Assembly (NCBI GenBank): GCA_003389385.1
Contig: QQVM01000021.1
Coordinates: 188,937 to 252,936 of the forward strand
Reading direction: 5' to 3'
Length of the DNA: 64,000 bases
Origin: Bacteroidota bacterium
GTDB lineage: Bacteria > Bacteroidota > Bacteroidia > AKYH767-A > 2013-40CM-41-45
The notes under the pieces are model-generated. The model saw only the letters and a list, made by a program, of their open reading frames with translations. It did not search any database and was not told where the DNA came from. The first letter of the stretch is position 1, and each line of letters begins with the position of its first letter. Below are positions 18,577 to 29,000 of this stretch, in pieces. The position numbers and the translations under genes are program-made.

Positions 18577-20250
18577 ATGGTTGAAATTGAAAAAGAATTA
18601 CTAGAATGCGATCTGTTCAATAACCTGAGCCAGGAAGTGGTTTCAGAAATTTTAAGCAGCGCGGTAATACGTGATTATCCTAAAGGTTCGGTATTGATCG
18701 AAAAAGGAAAAGTGCCTCCGGCATTGTTTATTATTCGAAAAGGTAAAGTGGGTATATACAATGAAGATGTCTTGCTTGCACAGCTTGAACCATTCAGCAT
18801 TATGGGGGAAAGCTTTCTTGCTGAAGCGTTGGCTACTGCGACCACCATTGCCATGATGGATCTTACGCTTATAGAATTGAACAAGGAAACTTTTTATGAG
18901 ATTTCAGGCAAGCATCGCGCCCTCATTTACAATATTTTCAACATCAACCTTCAACGGCTTCGAAATTCAAACAACGCTGCTTTGCAGGAAGCACGTAACC
19001 GAGAGCGTCAGCTGGAAGAACTTGTAAACCTGAGAACACAGGAGTTGAACGATGCGCTGGAAGTTCTTAAGCAGACAAATCAGGAATTGTCGGTGACACG
19101 TGACCACCTCATCGAGACTCAGAAATTCAGACAGCAATTTCTTGCGAACATGAGTCATGAGATCCGTACACCGATGAATGCTATTGTTGGATTAACAAAC
19201 CTTCTTCTGAAAACTCCGGTAAGCGAAATTCAGGATAAATATCTGAATGTGATCAAGAAAAGTGGGGCTAATCTGCTTGTAATCATCAATGATATTCTTG
19301 ATCTGGCTAAGATTGAGTCAGGTAAAATGGAACTGGAATCGGTGCCTTTTCCATTGATAAATGCGCTGCAAAATATCTATACAATTCTCAATTTGAAATG
19401 CGATGAAAAAGGTATCCGAATGGACCTGAATCTTGACAGTCAACTTCCTGAATACGTGTTTGGCGATGAAACCCGATTTACGCAAGTGATCATGAATCTT
19501 GCCGGAAACGCGATTAAATTTACAGAGAAGGGTGGTGTGACAATCAGTGCCAGCGTTGAAAAAGTAATGGGTGAGGATTACCTTATCAGATTCGGAGTGA
19601 AAGACACAGGAATCGGAATTCCTCAGGATAAGATTGATAAGATTTTTGAAAGTTTCGGACAGGCCTCTTCAGATACCACCAGAAAATTCGGCGGAACCGG
19701 TCTTGGACTTACAATTTCCAAACAGCTTGTTGAACTTCATGGAGGCTTATTAAATGTGGATTCATCTCCGGATATTGGCTCTGAATTTTATTTTACCATT
19801 CCCTACAGAATTGCACAATCACCTGAATCAGTTTCGGCAAGCGATGATACAAATTCTGTATCAGTAAAAGGTAAGAAGGTCTTGCTGGTTGAAGACAATG
19901 AGTTCAATCAGATGGTCGCTGTTGATACTCTGCTTGATCTCTTTCCGGAGTTGTCAATCGAAACAGCACTGAACGGCAAAGAGGCTATTGAAAAACTCCA
20001 GTCATCGGACTACAGTTTTATTTTTATGGATGTTCAGATGCCGGAGATGGACGGCTATGAGGCAACTCGTCAAATCAGGCTGCTGCCGGATGCACATAAA
20101 AGGAATATTCGCATTTGTGCAATGACTGCAAATGTAACAAGGGAAGAAGTGGATGAGTGCTTCGCAGCCGGAATGAACGATTACCTGATGAAACCTTTCG
20201 AGTCTGATGTGTTGAGAGAAAAAGTGCTTAGAAACTTGCAGGAAAAATGA
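18577..20250 (+). CDS. Hybrid histidine kinase with N-terminal cyclic-nucleotide-binding domain
   Basis: 557 residues from the ATG at 18577; the frame opens at a TTG at 18550. There is no signal peptide or membrane segment, so it is predicted cytoplasmic. Residues 1-125 form a cNMP-binding (CRP-like) domain: ECDLFNNLSQE, KGSVLIEKGK, GESFLAE, but the canonical phosphate-binding Arg after GE is not obvious. A coiled coil spans about 130-180 (NRERQLEELVNLRTQEL). The DHp domain has the phospho-His near 193 (NMSHEIRTPMN). The ATPase has N (NLAGNAIKFTE), G1 (DTGIGIP) and G2 (GGTGLGL) boxes. A C-terminal receiver has D near 484 (FMDVQMPEMDG). It may sense a cyclic nucleotide or, given the divergent pocket, another ligand. 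It is followed by an HD hydrolase and a convergent class III cyclase. Confidence 0.9.
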   Translation: MVEIEKELLECDLFNNLSQEVVSEILSSAVIRDYPKGSVLIEKGKVPPALFIIRKGKVGIYNEDVLLAQLEPFSIMGESFLAEALATATTIAMMDLTLIELNKETFYEISGKHRALIYNIFNINLQRLRNSNNAALQEARNRERQLEELVNLRTQELNDALEVLKQTNQELSVTRDHLIETQKFRQQFLANMSHEIRTPMNAIVGLTNLLLKTPVSEIQDKYLNVIKKSGANLLVIINDILDLAKIESGKMELESVPFPLINALQNIYTILNLKCDEKGIRMDLNLDSQLPEYVFGDETRFTQVIMNLAGNAIKFTEKGGVTISASVEKVMGEDYLIRFGVKDTGIGIPQDKIDKIFESFGQASSDTTRKFGGTGLGLTISKQLVELHGGLLNVDSSPDIGSEFYFTIPYRIAQSPESVSASDDTNSVSVKGKKVLLVEDNEFNQMVAVDTLLDLFPELSIETALNGKEAIEKLQSSDYSFIFMDVQMPEMDGYEATRQIRLLPDAHKRNIRICAMTANVTREEVDECFAAGMNDYLMKPFESDVLREKVLRNLQEK

Positions 20251-20358
20251 AAAGAGAAAAAATAGAAAACTTAGCCAGATTTCTTTTGTTAACGGACATT
20301 GAACCAGATTGAATATATCCGGAGAGAACTTCGCCGAAATCCACAACGATATCAGCAA

Positions 20359-20943
20359 ATGGACAGATATACAAGAACGAAACAATTCATTCTCGACAAA
20401 CTCGAAAAAGGTCTGCCACAAAACCTTTATTATCATAGCTACAATCACGTTCTTGATGTTCTTGAAGCTGCGGACAGACTGGGTGAAAAAGAAGGGATCC
20501 CTGAAACTGAGTTGGAGCTTCTTAGAGTTGCAGTGCTGTTTCATGATTCAGGTTATATAATTTCTTCCAAAGAGCATGAGTCTCTGAGTTGCCAAATTGC
20601 AAAGGAGGATCTTCCATCCCTCGGTTATGAAGAAAAGGAAATTGAGTGTATCTGCAGTATGATTATGGCAACAAGGTATCCCCAACAGCCTTCAAACAAG
20701 CTCGAAGAGATAATCTGCGATGCAGATCTTGATTATTTAGGCCGGGATGATTTTTTTAAAATCGGCAGTCAGCTTTACCGGGAACTGAATGTATACGGAT
20801 TATTTGCAGATGAAAACGATTGGAATAAATTTCAGGAAAGTTTTTTAAGCAAACACCATTATTTCACAAAGTCGGCCAAGGAGATGAGAGAAAACAAGAA
20901 AAATCTGCATCTCAAAAAAATAAGGGAGAGTCTGAACAAATAG
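20359..20943 (+). CDS. HD-domain phosphohydrolase
   Basis: 194 residues from the ATG at 20359. The frame is open back to a TTG at 20299, and a longer N terminus cannot be excluded. Metal-binding residues fit the HD superfamily: H in YHSYNHVLDV, the HD pair in VLFHDSGY, a further H in SKEHESLS and D in CDADLDYLGRDDF. It belongs to the group of small stand-alone HD proteins of unknown substrate, which are often nucleotide phosphohydrolases. It lies 108 bases after the hybrid kinase in the same direction and ends 7 bases from the convergent cyclase. A cyclic-nucleotide or nucleotide hydrolase role is inferred from context only. Confidence 0.8.
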   Translation: MDRYTRTKQFILDKLEKGLPQNLYYHSYNHVLDVLEAADRLGEKEGIPETELELLRVAVLFHDSGYIISSKEHESLSCQIAKEDLPSLGYEEKEIECICSMIMATRYPQQPSNKLEEIICDADLDYLGRDDFFKIGSQLYRELNVYGLFADENDWNKFQESFLSKHHYFTKSAKEMRENKKNLHLKKIRESLNK

Positions 20944-20950
20944 TGATCTT

Positions 20951-22948
20951 TCAGGATTTGTTTTTAATTCCTTCTACAAAATACATATCTATTTCTCCTT
21001 TGTTTTTAGCCTTAATTTTTCCTCTGTGTATGCATTCAAAATCATCCTTCACCAATGCATAAGTTTCTCCGCTGATATTCACCTTACCGACTTCACCGCT
21101 GGACTCCATTCTTGAGGCAGTATTTACAGTGTCACCCCAAATGTCGTATGCGAACTTTTTAATTCCGACTATTCCCGCCACCACAGGTCCGGTGTGGATC
21201 CCAAGCCTCAACTCAAAATAAGGCTGATCCTTTTTAATCCTGTCTTCTTTGTTTTTTAATATAAACTCCTGCATTTCCAGTCCAGCTTTGATTACATCCA
21301 CAGCATGCGTGGAATTCACCACTGGTATTCCCCCGGCGCACATATAGCTGTCGCCAATAGTCTTGATTTTTTCTATACCGTATCTGGTGATAATCTTGTC
21401 AAATTCACTGTAGCAATAGTTGATTTCCTTTACTAACTCTTCGGCACTCAGTTTTTCGCTGGCTTGTGTGAAGTTTTTAAAATCGGTGAACATGACGGTA
21501 ACCATATCGAAACTCTTGGCCTTGGCGCTTCCGGTAGCCTTAAGTTCTTCTGCAGTTTCTGATGGCAAAATGTTAAGCAGCAATTCTTCGCTTCTGGCTT
21601 TTTCTTTTGCAATTTTCTTTTTCTGCATAAAGACTATCCCCAGAAACATCATGACTACCGTGAGTCCACCAAAAGTCACATTTTTGATCAACTTTTGTTT
21701 TTTAAGATCCAGTTCCTGTAGTTCTTTGTCTTTAGTGAGAAGGTCAATCTGGCCTTGCTTCTTCTGAATGTCAAAATTGAATTGTAGTCCGGATAGTTTC
21801 TTATCCGTGTCGATATTATAGAGTGTGTCTTTTATCTCGGAAAACCAGGTACGATATTGATAAGCATTTCTGTAATCACCTTGTTTGGCATATGCCAAAG
21901 CAAGCCCTCCATATGCATCTTTGAGCTCCTTAATGGTTCCGCCAATGCTACGGGATATTTTTTCTGCTTCATGATAGCTGGAAATGGAATTTGGTATTTC
22001 GCCCTTGAGATAATACGTATCTCCCAAGCCGATTAATGCCTGAGTTACATCCAGTCTTGCATCAAGATTGCGTGCAATTTGTATTGCTTCTTTTTGATAA
22101 CTGATTGCTTTGGGATAATCTCCGCGTCTTGCATATACTTTACCGATGAAATTAAGAGAGGCGGGAAGGTTTTCGGAATTGGAAAATGCGACGCGTGATT
22201 TCTCAAAATAATACAGTGAAAGGCTGTCATTCAGCTGATATAAACTGTCAATTTGAGATTTTGTGTATTTTGAAGATTCCAGACTCGCTTTATCTTTTTT
22301 GAAATAAATCTCACCTAGATTCACACAAACTGTTCCGATAGCATCATTATCCTTAATTGCCTCACTTAGAGGAAGAGCTCTGTGATAATAGTCAAGTGCC
22401 TTGTCATGTGTAAATGATTTGTTCGCATACACTGCACCAATATTTTGCAATGCTGTTAGTATCCGGAGTGTGTCACCAAGTTTTTCGGAAATCTTTAATG
22501 ATTTAAGGTAAAGTTCCAATGCTTTGGTATCATCACCCTGATTAAAATACACAGCCCCTTCATTGTTCAGCATATTTGCTACTCCGACCTCGTCACCGAT
22601 TGAATCATATACAGCTTTTGCCTTTTCCCAGTATTCAAGTGTTTCCAGATATTTTGCCTGCAAGTAATAAGCAATCCCCATGTTTTTCAGGGCCAGGGCT
22701 TCACCTTTTTGATAATTAATTCGATTTGCAAATTGATTGGCATCACTTGCAGAAACTAATGCCATGTTAGGATCAGTATTAAAATAGTTTTTACTGATGG
22801 CATTGAGAATGTCAATTTTTAATGTATCTGAATTGGCCTTATCAAGTTCTTTACGCAAACTGTCTATTACAGGATCCTGAGCATGCAGAGAAACCGCGGA
22901 AAGGAATAGAAATAGTAAGGTGAATAACCTTTTTATCAGATTTATCAT
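20951..22948 (-). CDS. TPR-containing class III adenylate cyclase
   Basis: 665 residues. A signal peptide or anchor is at 1-23. About seven tetratricopeptide repeats at 60-370 carry recurring A-x-x-Y-x-x-A/L-x-x-x-x-x-A patterns. A coiled-coil stretch follows and one transmembrane helix lies near 423-442 (GGLTVVMMFLGIVFM). The cyclase domain covers about 470-660. Metal aspartates are in MFTDFKNF (about 486) and TIGDSY. The base-selecting residues are K in IEKIKTIGD (about 527) and D in YDIWGD (about 599), as in adenylate rather than guanylate cyclases. The transition-state N and R are in TVNTASRME. The topology puts the TPRs in the periplasm and the catalytic domain in the cytoplasm. It is convergent with the HD hydrolase and cNMP-domain kinase. 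Confidence 0.9.
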   Translation of the reverse strand: MINLIKRLFTLLFLFLSAVSLHAQDPVIDSLRKELDKANSDTLKIDILNAISKNYFNTDPNMALVSASDANQFANRINYQKGEALALKNMGIAYYLQAKYLETLEYWEKAKAVYDSIGDEVGVANMLNNEGAVYFNQGDDTKALELYLKSLKISEKLGDTLRILTALQNIGAVYANKSFTHDKALDYYHRALPLSEAIKDNDAIGTVCVNLGEIYFKKDKASLESSKYTKSQIDSLYQLNDSLSLYYFEKSRVAFSNSENLPASLNFIGKVYARRGDYPKAISYQKEAIQIARNLDARLDVTQALIGLGDTYYLKGEIPNSISSYHEAEKISRSIGGTIKELKDAYGGLALAYAKQGDYRNAYQYRTWFSEIKDTLYNIDTDKKLSGLQFNFDIQKKQGQIDLLTKDKELQELDLKKQKLIKNVTFGGLTVVMMFLGIVFMQKKKIAKEKARSEELLLNILPSETAEELKATGSAKAKSFDMVTVMFTDFKNFTQASEKLSAEELVKEINYCYSEFDKIITRYGIEKIKTIGDSYMCAGGIPVVNSTHAVDVIKAGLEMQEFILKNKEDRIKKDQPYFELRLGIHTGPVVAGIVGIKKFAYDIWGDTVNTASRMESSGEVGKVNISGETYALVKDDFECIHRGKIKAKNKGEIDMYFVEGIKNKS

Positions 22949-22978
22949 ATTTGAAAATGCCTCAATATGCAGTGCAAA

Positions 22979-23016
22979 TTAAAAAAAAACGGAGGAAATC
23001 ACTCCTCCGTTTTTAG
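22979..23016 (-). terminator. Terminator of the giant subtilase-like gene
   Basis: ACGGAGGA pairs with TCCTCCGT around loop AATCAC. Read leftward it is followed by about nine U residues. It lies just after the stop at 23036. Confidence 0.85.
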
Positions 23017-23035
23017 TTTTTATCAAACGATCTGT

Positions 23036-26000
23036 TTACTGAATCTTAACAAGTCTGGCTGTCCGTATGCTTCCTGTATCGTCCATTACATTGATGAAGT
23101 ATATGCCGTCAGGGAAATTGCTGATATTTATTTCAGCGTGCATGATATCAATTCCTTCAAGTTCCTTCTCGACAATCACTTTTCCTTGCAGATTTACTAT
23201 TGTAACTTTCTCCGCAATTCTGAATGCATCCCTGAAGTCTATATGAAGGCTTCCTTTTGTAGGATTCGGATAAATGGTGAACAATGTATTGTCATCAGAC
23301 AGATCCTCCTGTTGAGAAAGCTTTGAGTATACCGGCACTGCGCAATTTGCTCTGCATTTACCGAGATATGAACCATTACTCAGGAAAGTGTTGACTGCAT
23401 TCTGACTCACGCAAATAGTCTTGCAATTGTTAGGGTTAGCCGGTGGTCTGTGACATATTTTCACTTTTACCTGTTCATTGGTATTGGAACAATTCACATT
23501 GATAAATTCCACAGAAACCGGTGCGCTTGCTACTGCTGTACAACCATTAACATCTGTTACCATCACAGAATATGTGTGGGTTACTTCAGAAGTATTGCAA
23601 ATGTTAAGAGGATTTTCGGTTGAACCGTTGACTGATGTCTGGGAACTTGTCCACAAATAAGTGAATGGCGCAGTTCCTCCAGTAACCTGAGGGAATAGGG
23701 TTGTACATCCATTGTATCCCAGTGCACCATACAATATCAATAAGTCACCGCCAATAGTCACGCTGATCGGAGGTGAATTTGTGACTGTAACGGTTGCTGA
23801 TCCGGCACAGCCAAGCGCATCAATCACTGTAAACGTATATGTTCCCGCACTGCGGCTAAATGTGCCTGTACCTGTATATGGTGCTGTACCGCCGCTGGCA
23901 CTAACTGTTACAGTGCCTGGAAGTCCGCTGCATGGCTGAACTGATACACTGGCACTTACATTTACCGGAGAAGGTCCTGATCCCATTGTTCCGCTGGCAG
24001 TTGCTGTACAACCATTTGCATCAGTTACAAGGAAGGAGTATGGGGAGTTAGCCAATACAGCAAATGTTCCTGTTCCGATGTAGCCTCCTCCTGAAACCTG
24101 AGTTCCTCCGCTTGCACTAACTAAAACGCTGCCACTGAAACCGGCACAAACAGGATTTGTGACTGAAGAACTTGCAATTAGTTCAGCTGGTGCAGGAGCA
24201 ACGGTACCCGATGCGCTTGCAGAGCAACCTTCATCATCAGTTACTGTAAAGCTATAAGTTCCTTCACCCACAGTAAACATTCCTGTACCGGAATATGGAT
24301 ATGTTCCGCCACTTGCTGTTACATCCACTTCTGTTGTTCCGCCAAAACACTGTATGCTGCCTGCATTTGAACTTACAAGCAGTTGGTTTGGTGCCGAGAG
24401 ATTTCCGTTCTGGTATTGAACATTATAGTTAGCCGGAGTCTGAAGCTGTACAGAAGGTACAATCGTGTAAGCTCCACCCTGAAGAATACCAGACCCAACC
24501 GGACTATTTGAATTGTCCAACACTGTGAATGTCGGTGGTCCTGTCAGTACTGTACTGTCATTGTCATCATACTGATATCCGCTGATCGCTGCGCTGTATG
24601 CAGGTTGTACTCCGCAGGCTGCATAGTTGTCATTTGCATCTACGCTAAGCGTTGCAGGTAGGATGGTCAGGTTACCAAGATTATAGCTGACTTCAAAAAA
24701 CTCTGAAGTGAAAGCACCGGGAACGATGGCATGTGTTCCTACGGTTGTTCCTGTAATCACATTGATCGAGTAGAAAGTTTCCAAAGTGTCATCAGCCGGT
24801 GCATACACGTCTGCTTCATCGATGATGATGACTATGTCAGCTCCGCTCGTATCGTCTAACGCTGCGCTGTTAACCAGAGGCCTTCCGTTGACAAGAGCAC
24901 GGCTGTTCACCAGTGGTCTTCCATTGACAAGAGCTCTTCCGTTTACAAGCGCTCTTCCGTTTATTAATGCACGTGCGTTTACCAGCGGACGAGCGTTTAC
25001 CAGAATTGTAGTGTCTGAGTCATCCTGGTAATTGAATATACTGGCAGGTGATACATCTACTATGTTAACAGTATCATAAACTATCACATTGTTAACTAGC
25101 GGTCTGCCGTTCACAAGTGGTCTTCCGTTTATCAGGGCTCTGCTGCTGGCCATAAAAGTCAGGTTGGCAAGATCTGAATTTACAAGTGGCCGTCCGTTGA
25201 TCAAAGGTCTGGCGTCAACAAGAGCCAGTGCGTTTTCAGCGATAAATGCATTGTGAAGAGTTTGCAGAGAATCAAGGAATGCAGCCTGTTCACCAGGAGC
25301 AATGTTTGTATTATCATAATCGTAGGTGAATGAGAATCCACCAAGTTTGTCGCCATATGTTACAGTAGTGTCATTGGCAGTAATAAGCAGCGGCATTTTT
25401 TCGATAATCAGAATGCCATCATTAAACACGTAATTGTATGATTCCAACAAACCAATGTCTACCGGATCATTTGGATCTAATGGGGTAGCGGATGGTCTGA
25501 TGAAAAACAATCCTACCGGACTCAAACTTTGAGCCGGAGTTGTGTAGCTGAGTGAATTTAATTTGAGATCAGATGCTGTCAGACCGAAAGCTGACAAAGG
25601 TTGTCCGTCAATTGTGATAGTAGAAGTGAATGCCGGAATTTGTTCCCCGTACTTTTTGTACTTGTTGTCAGCTGTAATATTAACAGTTTTCTTAACCGGA
25701 GTAAAGAAAAACAAGCTGTCAGAATATCCGCCATCATTACCGTTTGGTGTAATTGGTCTGGTATATACCTGTATCGGCGGGTTTCCGGTAAATGCAGGAA
25801 CTGTAGCAGTGGCCTGATTCGAATTCAGTACTACAGTCGGAATAGAATCTCCCCTGAATAATACCACACTCAGTGAAGTCAGGTAGTTTCCATTGACTGT
25901 AATTTGCATTGGTTGTGCTCCGGGAACAAGGTTTGTGTCGTACGACAGGGAGATCACTTCAGGTGAAGGGGAAGCAAAGGATTTCAAAGCAGCGTCAATA

Positions 26001-29000
26001 TTCAGTAAACCATGGCCGGATACAAAATCAAATCCCGGAGTATTCATATCAACGGCTGTGCTCTGAAGCAGTGACCTGACTTCATTTGGTGTCATCACCT
26101 GATTGTAGAACTTTTTCTTTGCGTGGATGGCAAGTGCAGCTCCGCCAGCCGCATGCGGTGCTGCTGCTGAGGTGCCGAAGAAGTTAGGAAACAGGTCATT
26201 GTCAATGTTCACACCGTTCATGAAGACAGTAGTGTTCACACCATTGGGTGCTGTAAAATCTGGTTTATTGCGAACAACTCCATTAACGGGAGTACCACCT
26301 CTGGATGAGAAAGAAGCAATTGTCGGAGGATTTACACCGTATGCAGGAGTGTTGCTATATAAAACTGCTCCGACAGACATGGCACCTTCGGCATTAGCTT
26401 GTCCGACAATTGTAGAGTTACCGGAGAAATGTTCATTGATGACTATTTCGCCTCTGAATACAACATATTTGAACTGAACATTACCCGTTCCACTGGCTCT
26501 TACAATCATGATGTTGGAGCTTGAAGTGGATGTAACTGTGAACGGCATGATTTCTATCGGATCTATGCCAATGCTGTTCCTGTTGAATCCGAATAAGGTT
26601 GTACCGTCATCATTTGAAAGATATATGTCAAGATCATTCTGTGTACCGGTGCTGGTTTGACCGAGTGAATAAATTGAATCCTGCCATTGCAGAACAATTG
26701 TATAAATTCCCGGAGGAAGGGTAATGCTTTGAAAGATATCTCCTCCGCCAAAATCATGTGCAGAACCGCTGATTCCGGATGGAGCAGGTGCCGGATTAAA
26801 GGTTCCTGAATAAGATTTGGTTCCGAAGTTCCCGGCAGCACTGAAGTAGGATACTCCGCTGTTGTTTACAGAATTCACTGCTTGTGCAACGACTCCGTCC
26901 TGGAAGAAAGGCTCAGTGATGAATGTGACATCATCCACAATCACGTCGCAACCGGCAGCGTGAAGTTCATGAATGCCTTGCGCGAAGTCGCCGGCTGTGA
27001 TGAAACCTGTTCTGAAAGCCAGGTCAGCACCCGGAGCAATATCGTGCACAATTTGCATCATTGCCCTTCCTTCATCCGTCCTTCTTCCGAATGGATATTC
27101 TTTCACTATTTGAACCGGAGTAGGGAAGTTCGGATTACCTATTCCTGGCAAATCTCCATTGAGTACGTCAGTAAGTGCAGGGTTACCCGGTATTGTGTTA
27201 TAGCTATCGGATATAACGCCAATTTTACTACCTGTTCCGTTTACATCAAATCCGTTCCTTGCAAGCGCAGATCTCATTGAGATATCTCCTGCACTGGTGA
27301 CAATTCCTGCCTGTGTTAAAGGGGGAAATGTTGGCCTGGCGTATTTCACCAGATGTGGTATACTGTCGAGTTTTGGCAAATTTCCAATTGGAAATTTTCC
27401 TGTAATAATAAGTGAATTGGGTCCATTATTCACAATATTAGACATCCCGTAAGGAGCGGATTGCAATAAGGAAAGAAGAGAATTGTACATTCCATCAACC
27501 GCAATCACGTCCACATAGACACTGTCTCCCCTCAGTCGGAAAATCGTTTCCGCGGAATCTGCTACATTTCCAAAATTGTTATACAGCGAGTTCAGCTCAG
27601 AACCTATTAGGTCAGGTACTTTTCCTCCAGCTGGCGGTGGGTAATAGGGTAGAATGCAGCTGATGCCAGCTACAGTTTCTGAAACCTCAGAGGAACAACC
27701 ATAAACATTTGTTGCGGTAAGTGTAAAGGTTCCTGCAGTAGTAACCAAAATACTATCTGTCGTTTGATTTCCAGGTGCCCATGCATATACAAGAGGCCCT
27801 TGACTTATGGGTGATGCATACAGTGTAACAGATTGTCCGGGACAAATCGAGAGGTTGCCGCTCGATGAGATTGCAACATTTGGTGTTGGCAGAACAGTCA
27901 CCTGAGTCTGCTGAGTACGGGAGCAGCCGCTTAGCGATGTATAGTTCACTGAATACAAGCCTGCTTCAACTGATGAGGCATTTTCTATCAGTGGATTCTG
28001 TATTGTAGAATTGAATCCGTTAGGACCAGTCCAATTGTAATTTGATCCTGCCGGTGCGTTTAGGGTTATATCGGACCACTCGCAGACTGTAATTGGTTGA
28101 GTTTGGGTTATTGCTGCAGGCTGAATATTCACCGTAATACTTACTATAGTAGTATCAGGAGGATTAAAATTGTCCACTGCCGTAAAGGTGACGATATGAG
28201 TTCCGATGTTGCAGTCTTGGGCATGAATTTCAAGTGAAGCAATTGATAAGGGTCCGTTGGAGATTGAATCATGAACACCACATAGTTGGCCTGTATTGAT
28301 TGTGGTTGTAACAATCTGGCCTACTTCCGGAGGGAGGAATGACAAGGTGAGAATTTGAGTGTCTCCGCAAGTAAGGTTGACAGTATTATTTGCAGGAACG
28401 CCACTTACTGATGGAGGAAGGTTTTGAATATTTGTAGCATTGATTTGGAAATTCTGATAGTTGAGGTAATGAACTCCGTCTGGATTACCACCGGCTCCAT
28501 CGTAATTAGAATTGTTTTGATTGAATCTTCCTATTTGAATGAAGTCGATGCTATTTCCCTTGTTGATACCTGCAGTAGCCGGCGTGCCTCCAAAACCTCC
28601 TACGCCACCAGAAGCGCTTCCAGTGGTCCACTGCATGTCACCATAATAAAATGCTACGTTGTTTCCTATTCCAATCAGTGTATCATTACCATTTGAGATG
28701 ATTACCTGGAAAGTATTCAGCAGATTGGTTTGCTGATTATAGTATCCAACTGCCGGCCAGGTGACAATCATGTGAGTTGGATTGATTTTATAAACCACTT
28801 TACCACTTCCTGCAGGGCGAGTGTCCACATCAGCCCAGAACGGAGCGACCATAGGCACATTAAATGGAAAACCAGATGCAGTATATGCTCCAAATGGACC
28901 AGTGAAAGTCAGGTTTCCGTTATTGTTAATCCAAACCTGATTATACTGGCTTCCGTACAGATTGAATGTGAAAGGTAATGTAAATGGACCAATGGATCCG

